Shown here piece after piece: positions 42,522-52,134 of a DNA stretch of 64,000 nucleotides (within the stretch, counting starts at the first letter, position 1; every line of letters starts with the position of its first letter). The position numbers and the translations under genes were made by a program. A model generated the notes under the pieces. The model ran no database searches, had not been told where the DNA came from, and saw only the letters and a program-made list of their open reading frames with translations. This stretch comes from Clostridium sardiniense (GTDB lineage: Bacteria > Bacillota > Clostridia > Clostridiales > Clostridiaceae): NCBI RefSeq assembly GCF_016907995.1, contig NZ_JAFBDA010000018.1:1-64000 (forward strand), given 5' to 3'.

Positions 42522-43358
42522 TTATTTATTTTGTATTTTTTCATCATTTTCACCAACTACTGGTTGATTAAAATCAAATTCCTCTGGATGCCTATTTAAA
42601 TCTATTTTTTTATCCAACTTTGGAACTTCCACATCTTTGCTTCCATATCCGCTAGTCTGTATGAGCTTTACCCAATCATAATTCTCTAAAGTTTGAAATC
42701 TTGCGAACTCTGCCATAACCTGATAATATGTATACTCTTTAAAATCTTTTGGGTGTATGCCTTTTTTTAGGCTTAATATTTGTAGTATAGCTTCTAAATC
42801 AGAAGCTTCTTCCTTTACAGTCCTTTGCTTTTCTCTTAATTGTTCGAGCATGCTTTGAAGTATAAAATCATCATAATAAAGAGGTGCAAAAAGTAGATTT
42901 TGTCTCATAACAACTTTTCTGTATTCCTCAAAGTTTTCGCTATTAATTTCATCATCATCTAAAACACTCTTCTCAAGCTTTACTTTCATATTTTCCTCAT
43001 CTATAATAACCTTACATTTTAAAGTCATTTCTAGAATTTCTTTAAATTCTTCCATGTTCATTTTATATTTATAATCTACCTTGTTTAAATTCTTATAAAA
43101 TTTCTTATCAGAGTCACCTATAAAAGCATTTAGTAATGTTTCATCTTCAGCTATTTCAAATTGTTTAATCTGACATATAATTATCTCTAATAAACTAAAA
43201 TCAAGTTTTTGCCCTATAGTACTTTCTATAGATCTCTTATCTGGTATCAAATATTTCTCAGCTAAGAATTTGAATCTATCATATTCAGCAATAGATATAG
43301 GATAAATATTTCCCATTCCTTCTACATATTCTTCAATACCTAAGTAATCATTAATCAT
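42522..43358 (-). CDS. Neck/tail-region protein of unknown function
   Basis: The 278-residue acidic helical protein begins MINDYLGIEEYVEGMGNIYPISIAEYDRFKFLAEKYLI and has ITCQIKQFEI-like and EEFKEILEMTLKCKVIIDEENMKVKLEK segments. It overlaps the end of the tail-terminator candidate by eight bases. It lies before the tail-tube gene; a role in tail assembly or as a head-tail joining accessory is inferred from location only. The beta-alpha pattern near residue 100-140 resembles a small globular domain repeated in other Clostridium phages, as far as I recall. Confidence 0.6.
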   Translation of the reverse strand: MINDYLGIEEYVEGMGNIYPISIAEYDRFKFLAEKYLIPDKRSIESTIGQKLDFSLLEIIICQIKQFEIAEDETLLNAFIGDSDKKFYKNLNKVDYKYKMNMEEFKEILEMTLKCKVIIDEENMKVKLEKSVLDDDEINSENFEEYRKVVMRQNLLFAPLYYDDFILQSMLEQLREKQRTVKEEASDLEAILQILSLKKGIHPKDFKEYTYYQVMAEFARFQTLENYDWVKLIQTSGYGSKDVEVPKLDKKIDLNRHPEEFDFNQPVVGENDEKIQNK

Positions 43359-43989
43359 TTAATAACTCCCTATCTGTTAGAGGTTTCGCTATTAACCTAA
43401 TTATTTTACCCATATTGCCACCAGTACCTATTTTTACAGATTGGATATTAGAAACCGTAAACTTTAACTCCCCTATTTCTTTTTGAGACTCTTCATCATT
43501 ATATTTTTCATCAAAATCTTTGCATACCTGATCTGCAATCTTTAAGGCTCTCTCCTCTCCATAAGGTTCAAGTATATTATATGTTGGTGTATAAGCTATA
43601 ACTATATCGAAAATATATTTACCTGTCGTATACTTACTGTTAAATTTGGCATTATAGCTATCTACAAAAATTAATATTTGTTCCTCTGGTTGTAATGAAT
43701 CATCAAACGCATAAGGAATTAATATTCTATCCCTTGATTGTACCATTGGGTATTCACCATCTTTCAATATAGTTAATAACCCACAATCCAAATCAGATTG
43801 TTTTATCATATTATTATTGTAATCAACACCTTTTTTTAGTAGAGGTGTTTTAGTCAAATATCTGCACAATCTCACTATGCTTTGATTATTATTTATTGTT
43901 CTAACTATATGCCTTTTACCACTTTCTACTATCTTTATTTTATTAGAAAATGGTATGCTTTCATTGTATTGCTGCGTATAATAGCTCAC
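43351..43989 (-). CDS. Putative tail terminator/neck protein
   Basis: The 212-residue protein has a beta-strand-rich middle (RDRILIPYAFDDSLQPEEQILIFVDSYNAKFN, YIFDIVIAYTPTYNILEPYGEERALKIADQVCKDFDEKYN) that fits the alpha/beta fold of tail-terminator or gpU-like proteins. It stands between the connector genes and the tail-tube gene, the usual place for that protein. The call is positional. Confidence 0.55.
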   Translation of the reverse strand: MSYYTQQYNESIPFSNKIKIVESGKRHIVRTINNNQSIVRLCRYLTKTPLLKKGVDYNNNMIKQSDLDCGLLTILKDGEYPMVQSRDRILIPYAFDDSLQPEEQILIFVDSYNAKFNSKYTTGKYIFDIVIAYTPTYNILEPYGEERALKIADQVCKDFDEKYNDEESQKEIGELKFTVSNIQSVKIGTGGNMGKIIRLIAKPLTDRELLND

Positions 43990-44008
43990 TAAATCATCCC
44001 TCCATTCT

Positions 44009-44926
44009 CTAATAGATTAATATATATTCTTCTTTTAATAATTTATCTTCTTTAACAAGTTGTAATGTTGCATAATCACCACTTTTAACCCCTGCAAAAC
44101 TATATTTACCTGGACTAATTAATGTTAATTTTCCATAATCATCTGTTTGTAATGTTGCATTTATTGGCGTTATAGAAATATCTATTATTTCTCCTACCTT
44201 ACACTTATCAGTGTTTAAAATAATATTAGGCTCTGTTGTATCATCGCTAGGTCGCTCTGCATTATCATCAACTGATTTTAATAAATTTTTATTGTAAGCT
44301 ATATTATCTTTTAAATTATCTAAAGAAGTTATAGAATCTAGTATACATTCCATTACATATATGCCATCTAGTACTGTATCATCTATTTTAGTTATTTCAT
44401 AGCAAGTTCTATGATTAAATACAAATCTCATATTTTCTTTATATCTATCTGTCCATTGGTTTTTTTGAACCCATATTTTTAATCTTGCATCACGTTCTTC
44501 AAAATAATTGTTATCCTTTACACCTTTTGTACCATAGGTAGTGTTATCTGCTACACATGGAATTGGATAAGGTTGTCCCTCACACATTAAAGTTTGATTA
44601 CAATATCTAATCTTCGTCTTCAAATAGACTTTATGATTATCTACCCTACTTAAAACAATATAAACAACTTCTTCTCCATTATCCTTATACTCTATATAAT
44701 CTCCTCGTTTTATAGGTATTCCCATCTCTACTTGAATGCTTCTTTCTTCTTTGGATTCAGTCATTGGATTCAATGTATTTCTAATTAATGCTCTTACTGT
44801 ATCATTAGAGTTATTGATTTTTATATCTTCCCCTTCTGTGCCACTCAATTGTTTCTTAAATATAATTTTCCCACTATTTATTTTTATAGAGTTAGGTGAT
44901 GTTTTATAATAATCTAAACGTTTCAT
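44009..44926 (-). CDS. Neck protein with C-terminal Ig-like domain
   Basis: The 305-residue protein has an N-terminal connector-like half (MKRLDYYKTSPNSIKINSG, IPIKRGDYIEYKDNGEEVVYIVLSRVDNHKVYLKTKIRYCNQTL), typical of head-closure proteins that carry a small beta barrel. A C-terminal 80-residue segment (NIILNTDKCKVGEIIDISITPINATLQ...YSFAGVKSGDYATLQLV) reads like an Ig-like fold of the kind displayed on virions. Adjacent genes overlap or abut, so it is translated from the late message. Exact role inferred. Confidence 0.6.
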   Translation of the reverse strand: MKRLDYYKTSPNSIKINSGKIIFKKQLSGTEGEDIKINNSNDTVRALIRNTLNPMTESKEERSIQVEMGIPIKRGDYIEYKDNGEEVVYIVLSRVDNHKVYLKTKIRYCNQTLMCEGQPYPIPCVADNTTYGTKGVKDNNYFEERDARLKIWVQKNQWTDRYKENMRFVFNHRTCYEITKIDDTVLDGIYVMECILDSITSLDNLKDNIAYNKNLLKSVDDNAERPSDDTTEPNIILNTDKCKVGEIIDISITPINATLQTDDYGKLTLISPGKYSFAGVKSGDYATLQLVKEDKLLKEEYILIY

Positions 44927-44936
44927 TATCTATCAC

Positions 44937-45368
44937 CTACACTTCATACCCAAGATCTTCATCTTGTATTAATGCCATATATTCATTCTTAAAATCATTT
45001 ATAGTTTTCAATCTACCACTACATTGAGCTTTATAATCCTTCATACCTAAATCATTTGCGACAACATTATACAAAGAAGTAAACTCAGTAAATTTAAATT
45101 TAGCAAAGTTATAAGCTATAATATTTGCTAATATTGTTATTTCATTTTCATTGAGCTTAAAATTAGCTTCTTCACTTATATCATCTAACTTTAAGTTACC
45201 AGTAAAAGTAGAATATTTATTGGCCAACTTATTATATCTAACAGAAGCATTATTAATCATATTTTTCATAACATTTTCATTAGTTGGTATTTCTTCATAA
45301 TTGTAACCACATACTCTAATAAACGTTTCCCATATTTCATCATAGGTAGTATTCATTTTGCTCACCAC
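44937..45368 (-). CDS. Head-tail connector (adaptor) protein
   Basis: The 143-residue helical protein (TYDEIWETFIRVCGYNYEEIPTNENVMKNMINNASVRYNKLANKY, later EITILANIIAYNFAKFKFTEFTSLYNVV) matches the compact helical bundle of gp6/gp15-like head-tail adaptors, and it is the first neck gene after the capsid cluster. The family is inferred from position, length and helical pattern. Confidence 0.6.
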   Translation of the reverse strand: MVSKMNTTYDEIWETFIRVCGYNYEEIPTNENVMKNMINNASVRYNKLANKYSTFTGNLKLDDISEEANFKLNENEITILANIIAYNFAKFKFTEFTSLYNVVANDLGMKDYKAQCSGRLKTINDFKNEYMALIQDEDLGYEV

Positions 45369-45377
45369 CCTTTTCTA

Positions 45378-45845
45378 TTATTCTTCACCGAATAGCTCTT
45401 CTATTGATAATCCTGACCCTAATAAATCTTTTATCATTTTTTGCTTATTAGCATTTTCTATTTTTATTTCTTTGGCCACCTTGTAAATAAATTGTTTGGT
45501 AGCAGCTTCTTCTATTTCGCTAAAAGCTTTTTCTAAAGACTTTAAATTTCCCTTTAACATTTTTTCAACTTCTTCTTTAGTTAATGCATTTTTTTCATAC
45601 TTTTCAACATCTGGTATTTCCTCTAATAAGTCTTTCTTTAATTCATCAGATATTTTTTTACCTAAAACTAGTTTGCCGCTTTCTAATGCAGAAGTACCCA
45701 TAGCTATAAAATCATAAACTTCTCTTGGTACTTTTTTTACGCTTGGTACTCCATTCCTAGCCCCCAACCATTCATACTTTTTATTTTCATAATTTACCGT
45801 ATACGGATTCTGTCTATGTCTTTCTAAAATTATTTGTTCTTCCAT
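45378..45845 (-). CDS. Small head-region protein
   Basis: The 155-residue protein starts EEQIILERHRQNPYTVNYENKKYEWLGARNGVPSVKKVPREVYDFI, with a beta-rich first half similar in style to capsid-associated proteins, and ends in a long charged helix. It directly follows the capsid gene and its terminator hairpin. It may be a minor head protein or head completion factor. No named family is recognised. Confidence 0.55.
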   Translation of the reverse strand: MEEQIILERHRQNPYTVNYENKKYEWLGARNGVPSVKKVPREVYDFIAMGTSALESGKLVLGKKISDELKKDLLEEIPDVEKYEKNALTKEEVEKMLKGNLKSLEKAFSEIEEAATKQFIYKVAKEIKIENANKQKMIKDLLGSGLSIEELFGEE

Positions 45846-45884
45846 TTTCTTCTCTCCTTTGTTATTAGCACTTTATTTTAATAA

Positions 45885-45914
45885 AATAAGAGATGGAATT
45901 AACCATCTCTTGTA
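45885..45914 (-). terminator. Terminator after the major capsid gene
   Basis: On the minus strand AAGAGATGG-TTAATT-CCATCTCTT is followed by ATTTTA. A short T-run suggests partial termination that would keep capsid message above neck-gene message. Confidence 0.7.
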
Positions 45915-45920
45915 AGTTTA

Positions 45921-46970
45921 TTAAACAGTTATTGTATCCTCTTCTACAACACCTAAAAATCTACCATTTAATAATGTAACATCAGCATCAAACTTAACTA
46001 ATATTTCTACTCTTTCAGATTCTTTATCTATTTCTGAATACTCTCTTCTATTACCATACTCAGTAATACCGAATGGTTTGCCTTTAGCATTTGAAGGGAA
46101 CATAAAACCTTGCTTTACATTAAACTTAACTTCTGAATTTTTTTCATCTATCCAAGGGTTAGGGAATGACATAGCTAATGATTTAGATATTTTACTTGGT
46201 ACAAGATCCTCTCTTAACATATCCCTTACATCATCAGTTAATAAGTTAACTTGTGCTGTTGGTATTTGATTAGCAAAATGATTTATTAATGATGTATCAG
46301 CTATGAATAGCGGTCTACCTCCACCTAATCTTATCATTACATTCTCTACTTTTTGGAAGTCTGATAAAGTTAAATTTGAACCTTCTTTAACATTATTACT
46401 AGGTATTTGAGCATTTTTAATAGATTCCTTCATGCACTCAAACATTAGTTCAAAGAACTTTTCAATCTTGGCATTTGCAAGTTGTGCTACCGCATCCTTG
46501 AAAGCTTGTTCTGGATTTCCCATAAAACTAGTTATTTCATAATATCCACCATAACCAAAAGTCTTTCTTTGTGCTAATTTTTTAGTTTCATTCCCACTTA
46601 ATCTTACTAAGTCTACACCTGAACCATTAGCAGCATATAATATTTTTGGCTTAGTAGTCTTAGGGATGTCATACATAACCACAGCATCTATATCTGCATT
46701 CTTATATTGTGCTAGTAGATTTAATATACCAGTTATTTTGGGCTCTGCTATAGTTTCAGCAGTTTCAACTATTAACTTGTTAAATCTTTCTAAATTTTCT
46801 CTTGAAGGCATCCCATGCCCCCATGTTTTTTCGCAAATGTCCATGAAATCTTTTTCATCAACATTAACATCCTCTCCATCTACTTTTTCAATTATCATTT
46901 TATTTTTAAAAACTCTAACACCTAGATTTTTTAATTTATCATCTATTGACATCTTTTGTATTCTACTCAT
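45921..46970 (-). CDS. Major capsid protein
   Basis: The 349-residue protein follows the protease and decoration genes. It has a helical N-terminus, a long spine-like middle (KIEKFFELMFECMKESIKNAQI) and a beta-rich end (VEILVKFDADVTLLNGRFLGVVEEDT), plus GGRPLFIADTSLINHFANQIP, characteristic of HK97-fold capsid P-domains in large Firmicutes phages. A strong AAAGGAGG lies at the start. The SPbeta counterpart would be the capsid gene downstream of yonE. Call supported by order, size and fold pattern. Confidence 0.82.
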   Translation of the reverse strand: MSRIQKMSIDDKLKNLGVRVFKNKMIIEKVDGEDVNVDEKDFMDICEKTWGHGMPSRENLERFNKLIVETAETIAEPKITGILNLLAQYKNADIDAVVMYDIPKTTKPKILYAANGSGVDLVRLSGNETKKLAQRKTFGYGGYYEITSFMGNPEQAFKDAVAQLANAKIEKFFELMFECMKESIKNAQIPSNNVKEGSNLTLSDFQKVENVMIRLGGGRPLFIADTSLINHFANQIPTAQVNLLTDDVRDMLREDLVPSKISKSLAMSFPNPWIDEKNSEVKFNVKQGFMFPSNAKGKPFGITEYGNRREYSEIDKESERVEILVKFDADVTLLNGRFLGVVEEDTITV

Positions 46971-46999
46971 AATTGTTGTATTCCTCCTTTATTTTTTAT

Positions 47000-47527
47000 T
47001 TATTCTAAAATTTCTAATCTTATAGTTTGTTGTCCAGCTAAAGTATTTGCTTTTGCATCTACAACAACATATTTATTTCCAGCAGTAGCTAGTTTTTCAT
47101 CTTCACCCTTAGTCACAGCTACAAATGCTTTTTTACTTGGATCAAAATAAACAGATTGTCCAGCTTTAATAGGAGCTGAATTATCAGAAGGGACTACATT
47201 AGAACATTCAAATCTTTGACCAAAATCTTGAATTACTAATCTTCCTCTTTCTCCAACTCCATTATAAAATGAAATCATTGTTTCACCTAAATCAGCCATA
47301 ACATTTTCTGGAGAAGCTAATAAATATCCTTTCTTAGTAATATCAGTTAGTAATTTAAAAGTTCTTTCCCCTTCCTCATTAAAACCTGTTTCAACTATCA
47401 TATAGTTATCAAGATCCGCTTCTGCGATAGCACCTTGATTTATCATTCTTATTCTCATATTATTTAAAGAACCAACTGTATGTTTATTCCCTTGTCCTGT
47501 TAAGACTTTTAAAATTTCACTTGCCAT
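47000..47527 (-). CDS. Capsid decoration protein candidate
   Basis: The 175-residue beta-rich protein (RIRMINQGAIAEADLDNYMIVETGFNEEGERTFKLLTDITKKGYLLASPENVM; later SAPIKAGQSVYFDPSKKAFVAVTKG and NKYVVVDAKANTLAGQQTIRLEIL) has the short-strand, glycine-turn pattern of head decoration or stabilisation proteins and sits between the protease and capsid genes as lambda gpD-type proteins do. Confidence 0.65.
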   Translation of the reverse strand: MASEILKVLTGQGNKHTVGSLNNMRIRMINQGAIAEADLDNYMIVETGFNEEGERTFKLLTDITKKGYLLASPENVMADLGETMISFYNGVGERGRLVIQDFGQRFECSNVVPSDNSAPIKAGQSVYFDPSKKAFVAVTKGEDEKLATAGNKYVVVDAKANTLAGQQTIRLEILE

Positions 47528-47555
47528 ATATAATTTCCTCCTTAATATTTATTAA

Positions 47556-48761
47556 TTATTTAAACCCATATTTAGTAGCACCATTTTTTTCTATTTGTAT
47601 TAAATTATTCATATCAGTACTATTATCTATAGATATTTTTTTATTTAGTTTATTATTATTTATTTGTATTAAATCTACTATCATTGAATTAAGATCATTT
47701 TTCTTACTTTCATCTTTGACAGCATCCTTAATCAAACTTTGAACTTCCTCTGATTTAAACTTTTTAGAAGCATTAATCATATTAAACTTACTTTCATAAT
47801 CTTTCATTAAATCCTCTAATGCCTTCTCTTCTTCTTTAGCTTTCTTTTCATCTTGAAGTTTATTATAATCATCAACTAAAGGCTTCATTAGAGTTATTTC
47901 TTTATTCAATGCTATTATTTTTTCATTTGCTTCATTTAGCTTAATAGCAACTTCATTTTTCTCTTCAACTAATATATCTCTTTCATTTGATAAAATTTTG
48001 ACCTCTTCTTTTAAACTCGAAATTTTATTTTCTAATCCATCAGTTTCTGTTTTATTACCTTTACTATTATTATTTTCTTCGTCTTCTGGTTCTTCACTAG
48101 ATACCTCATTCGCTATTTTTAACAACTCATCTGGTACATTAGAGTACTTATTAAATACTTCTTTATCTACGCAGCAAGCTATCTTTCTTTCATCCTCTAA
48201 TAAAGTTACATTAAATATTTCTTGAATCTCATTAGCATTAAGCCAAGATTCATTTGACATTTTTTCTCTTAAAATGTCTTCTGTTATCCCGTCTTTTGCC
48301 TTTTCCATATATAAAGGTATAATCACATCATTCTCAATCTTATCTAATACCTCTATTTCTTTTTGCATCTCATCTGAATTTCCATACACCATACATAGAG
48401 GTTTATGTATCATCATAATTGATTGAGGATAAATAAATATCTCGTCAGCTATCATTGGAAGCCAAGAACCACATGAAGCAGCTAAACCATCTATATAAGC
48501 ATTAATTTTCACTCCTCTATCCTTTGCCCTTCTTATCATTGCAATAGATGATTGAGTAGTAAATACATCCCCGCCTGGAGAATTTATATACATATTTAAA
48601 ATTGAACCTTTTGACATCTGTTCTAAAGTATTCTTAAAATCAGTAAAAGTCACATCAGACTCATCCCATTTATCTGCGCCACCAATAATTACACCGTACA
48701 CATATAAATCTTTATTGTTATCAATTATATTTGTAAACTTATAAAATTTATTTTTAGCCAA
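47556..48761 (-). CDS. ClpP-like prohead protease fused to scaffold
   Basis: The 401-residue protein has an N-terminal ClpP/crotonase-fold protease (residues 15-200): the oxyanion region YINSPGGDVF (59-67), catalytic Ser96 in GLAASCGSW and His119 in MMIHKP, as in phage Clp-type prohead proteases. Residues 215-370 are a long coiled coil (KISSLKEEVKILSNERDILVEEKNEVAIKLNEANEKI), which is the internal scaffold in this gene family. It would assemble the procapsid and then cleave itself and other head proteins. Confidence 0.88.
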   Translation of the reverse strand: MAKNKFYKFTNIIDNNKDLYVYGVIIGGADKWDESDVTFTDFKNTLEQMSKGSILNMYINSPGGDVFTTQSSIAMIRRAKDRGVKINAYIDGLAASCGSWLPMIADEIFIYPQSIMMIHKPLCMVYGNSDEMQKEIEVLDKIENDVIIPLYMEKAKDGITEDILREKMSNESWLNANEIQEIFNVTLLEDERKIACCVDKEVFNKYSNVPDELLKIANEVSSEEPEDEENNNSKGNKTETDGLENKISSLKEEVKILSNERDILVEEKNEVAIKLNEANEKIIALNKEITLMKPLVDDYNKLQDEKKAKEEEKALEDLMKDYESKFNMINASKKFKSEEVQSLIKDAVKDESKKNDLNSMIVDLIQINNNKLNKKISIDNSTDMNNLIQIEKNGATKYGFK

Positions 48762-48794
48762 CTATCGTCAACTCCTTTCTAATATTTTTTAATA

Positions 48795-48832
48795 TAAAAA
48801 ATCAACCTTAAACACTAGGTTTAGGTTGTTCA
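48795..48832 (-). terminator. Terminator overlapping the end of the portal gene
   Basis: On the minus strand CAACCTAAACCTAGTGTTTAAGGTTG is followed by ATTTTTTA; the left arm lies in the last portal codons. Probably leaky, since the protease gene follows directly. Confidence 0.6.
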
Positions 48833-50325
48833 TTTCCACCATTTTCTTCAACCGTAATAGTTGAATCGTTATTTGATTGTTCATCCAAACCTGGATTACC
48901 ATCTTCTCCTGTCATTGTATATGTAGACATAGGAGGTCTAATTTTATCTCTAAGACCCATATTATCAATTTCATATACTGAATTTTCAATATAATCATCA
49001 AAATCTTCGCCTAATAACTCAATAAGAGGCTTTAATGAATATCCAAGCATATGTAATTCTTTAAACATTTTAGCTTTTTCAGAAGTAGATAAAGGATAAC
49101 CCTTTTCATATTCTAAATAATAATCTTGTCCAATAGTATTAGGTAAAATTATTTTAAATAGCTTATTATATACTTCTGTTTCTACTGTTTCTAATAATTC
49201 GGAGATTCTATTGTATATTATTTCAAGATTTAAATTAGCACTAGCATAATTACCACCTTGTCCATTAGTTAAAGTTCTTGCTATTCCAATATCATTTCCA
49301 ATATCAGAATTAATAGATTCAAACTTATCTGGATTCAATACATTAGTTTGAGGTGCTTTTTGCTCTAAATCACAAAATTCAGGTAATACAACAGCACTCA
49401 TGTCTCCCTCTTTATTGTTATTTAACCCCTGTTGTACTCCATCAGCTATATTTTTTCTAGCAGTTTTACCTATAGCTTTCCAACCATATTCACTAGGGTT
49501 TTTATCATTCCCAATAGTTAATACAGTTACAGCGTTCATGACTTTATTAGCTGCTACTTTTTCAAGATTTTTTAACTTCTCTTGGTGCTTAATATCCTTT
49601 ATAGCGGGAGTATTCCAAGGTATCCCAAATCTTTGATTTCTTCTTAAAACATGAGTCCTAATACAAATACTTCTCTCTATAGGGAATTCAACATATCTAT
49701 GTTCTGGATCTTTATTGTATTCATTTAATAATTCTTCCGTTATATATGGATTTAATTCTTCTAGTAAACCCTGTTTATATGAGTTAAAATCTATATCCTT
49801 AAAATATTCTAAATCACACCATATAGTCCATTTCCCTCTTTTTCTTCTTGCTGGGAAGAAATATTCTAAATCATTAAATAATATTGGATATGGATATTCT
49901 TTATCAAATTTTTTAGGTTTCCCTATCCATACACCGCATAATGTTCCAGCAGATATAGTTTGAGATAATATATCTCTGGTAAGCTCTTTATGATTTACTT
50001 CTTTCATTACCCTTCTACAACTTAATGTATAAACATCATTCTTATTATTTAATTTTAAAGTTTTAATGCTATAGTTAAGTTTAGGTAATATCCTCATTAA
50101 ATCAAATAATTGAAATATATCTCCATTACTTATATATTGGTATATAGCATATTTTTCTAATTCTTTTTTATATTTTTGAGGACTAGCTAACCATTGTTTT
50201 ATAGTGTCCATACTAACTTCATTAGTAACCCCTTCGGCAAATATATTAGAAGTAAATGTTAATGGTACTCCTTCATTTATATAATCACATCCTAATCCTG
50301 GATTGCCTTCTTTTGTTATGGTCAT
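48808..50325 (-). CDS. Portal protein
   Basis: The 505-residue protein lies between terminase and protease genes and has the portal-type crown and stem pattern: LDYKNLEYF-like strand LFNDLEYFFPARRKRGKWTIWCDLEYFKDI, a central helix with EKVAANKVMNAVTVL, and the long C-terminal helices ANLNLEIIYNRISELLETVETEVYNKLFKIIL. It forms the twelve-fold ring for DNA entry. In SPbeta the equivalent gene is yonE. Start ATG after GGAGGTGATTAT. Confidence 0.82.
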   Translation of the reverse strand: MTITKEGNPGLGCDYINEGVPLTFTSNIFAEGVTNEVSMDTIKQWLASPQKYKKELEKYAIYQYISNGDIFQLFDLMRILPKLNYSIKTLKLNNKNDVYTLSCRRVMKEVNHKELTRDILSQTISAGTLCGVWIGKPKKFDKEYPYPILFNDLEYFFPARRKRGKWTIWCDLEYFKDIDFNSYKQGLLEELNPYITEELLNEYNKDPEHRYVEFPIERSICIRTHVLRRNQRFGIPWNTPAIKDIKHQEKLKNLEKVAANKVMNAVTVLTIGNDKNPSEYGWKAIGKTARKNIADGVQQGLNNNKEGDMSAVVLPEFCDLEQKAPQTNVLNPDKFESINSDIGNDIGIARTLTNGQGGNYASANLNLEIIYNRISELLETVETEVYNKLFKIILPNTIGQDYYLEYEKGYPLSTSEKAKMFKELHMLGYSLKPLIELLGEDFDDYIENSVYEIDNMGLRDKIRPPMSTYTMTGEDGNPGLDEQSNNDSTITVEENGGNEQPKPSV

Positions 50326-50340
50326 ATAATCACCTCCATT

Positions 50341-52134
50341 CTATATCCACATTACATAATCATCATCATCTTCAAAATCTATTTCTTCTTTTCTTAAATT
50401 ATTTTCTAATTGTTTTGTAACATATACCCCGTAACCTAAAGAACTATATCTATCTTTTCTTTTTGTTGATGGTTCTTTAAGTTTAATTAGCATATTACCA
50501 GTATCAACTCTTTCAAGGTTAACCATCTCTTGTATTAATAAGCTTGTTTGTAGATATGGTGATACCATTTTGGTTTGATCTTCTACTGGTAATGCTTCAT
50601 AATTTTTATATTTCATTAAAATATCTTTACATTCATTTTCATTTATAAGGAAATTTAATTTTCCTTGTTTTAAGCTATCTCTAACAAACATATGCATATC
50701 ACTATTTAAATTTGGAGTAGCTTTTATACTCCATATAACTTTTGGAGCATCTTGAGCGAAGCATCTTTTAGCCATAGTTTCATCATTAATACAACTTAAA
50801 GCTGGATAAGGTTTATTTAATTCTTTATCATATAAATCAGTAACTAAGTTATCATATACGCCTAATCCAAACGATTGTGTATCTATTACTATATAATCAC
50901 AATCAAATTCTTCATATAATCTTCTTATTTCTATTGCTTGTGTTAATGAGTGTCCACCTTCCGAGCTTTCTATATATGCAACATACATATTATAGCTTTT
51001 CTTATTCTTGGAAGGTATTAATCTAATTATTGTATAAACAGAAGCATCATTGTTGTTTTTTTCCGAACTCATACCTGATATGTCGCAAGTTACTAATCTT
51101 ATTTCTTCCTTATCTTTTGCTTCATATTTAAAATTTTTATCCTTTAATAAATTATAAAAAGATTTAGGATATAATGCATTTGGTAAAGCTCTATTTTTAT
51201 CCAAGTCAGCAAATTTAAAAAATGCTTTTTCAGATTCACCAAAGAATTTAGCTTCCATTTCCATTAGCCAAGATATTTCAGAGAAATCTGCTTCTGACAT
51301 TTCATCTTCAACCTGTTCTCTCATTAATAATCCTTCTTTTATAGGTAATTGATAAGGTAAACTGCATAAAAAATAAGACTTCCCATCTAACATTGATTTA
51401 AAAAAAGCATTGACTTTTTCCCAAGACCAGTGATGTTTAAACCATGCAGAAGAAAGATATAATTCTTTGTTTCTTTCTTGCATATGTTTGTATTCAGGTT
51501 TACTTAAGTATCCAGGTTGTCTAGGTGCTGTCATAAACTTTCTTAAAACAGAATCAATAATATCTTTTGGTATCATACGAAACTCATCACATACAATTAC
51601 GTTAGCCCTTTTAGACCTTGATCCTTGATTAGAAGCAACCGCTCTAATCCAACTACCATTTTTAAATATTACTCTTGCATCATTTGAACCAACTCTCAAG
51701 TCATCAATTTCTCTAGCTAAATTTGGCGAATTATTTCTTAGCTCAGATATTTTTTCTATTATTTCAATACTTTGAGATTTAGTACCAGCTGCTAATATTA
51801 TCTTAGATTCTGGAAACAATATAGCCCTAGTACAACAGAATATTGCCGTCAAGAAGGATTTACCTTGCCCTCTTGAAGCTATATACATAAAATAATTAAA
51901 ATGCATCATAAAATATATCAATATTTGTTGAAACACCTTTAATTCTACACCAAGAAAATCTTTAACAAATATATGTGGAAACAACCTATAAAAGCTAGTC
52001 CATAGCCCTACCCCATTCATCAATCTTTCGGATTTTGTCATGTTCTCAGTATCTTTATTTAATACCCTTCTTTGTTTGAATAAATCATGTTTTTTTTGTT
52101 GTTTATTTTTTGAATAATTATTATGTGAAGTCAT
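50341..52134 (-). CDS. terL: Terminase large subunit
   Basis: The 597-residue protein packages DNA. The ATPase has Walker A ASRGQGKSF (residues 86-94) and Walker B NVIVCDE (178-184). The nuclease half has TCDISGMSS, YIVIDTQSFGLGVYDNL and an MHMFVRDSLKQGKLNF segment, giving the acidic residues of the RNase H-like fold. Coupled by a one-base overlap to the upstream zinc-finger gene. Length and order match SPbeta-type terminases. Confidence 0.93.
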   Translation of the reverse strand: MTSHNNYSKNKQQKKHDLFKQRRVLNKDTENMTKSERLMNGVGLWTSFYRLFPHIFVKDFLGVELKVFQQILIYFMMHFNYFMYIASRGQGKSFLTAIFCCTRAILFPESKIILAAGTKSQSIEIIEKISELRNNSPNLAREIDDLRVGSNDARVIFKNGSWIRAVASNQGSRSKRANVIVCDEFRMIPKDIIDSVLRKFMTAPRQPGYLSKPEYKHMQERNKELYLSSAWFKHHWSWEKVNAFFKSMLDGKSYFLCSLPYQLPIKEGLLMREQVEDEMSEADFSEISWLMEMEAKFFGESEKAFFKFADLDKNRALPNALYPKSFYNLLKDKNFKYEAKDKEEIRLVTCDISGMSSEKNNNDASVYTIIRLIPSKNKKSYNMYVAYIESSEGGHSLTQAIEIRRLYEEFDCDYIVIDTQSFGLGVYDNLVTDLYDKELNKPYPALSCINDETMAKRCFAQDAPKVIWSIKATPNLNSDMHMFVRDSLKQGKLNFLINENECKDILMKYKNYEALPVEDQTKMVSPYLQTSLLIQEMVNLERVDTGNMLIKLKEPSTKRKDRYSSLGYGVYVTKQLENNLRKEEIDFEDDDDYVMWI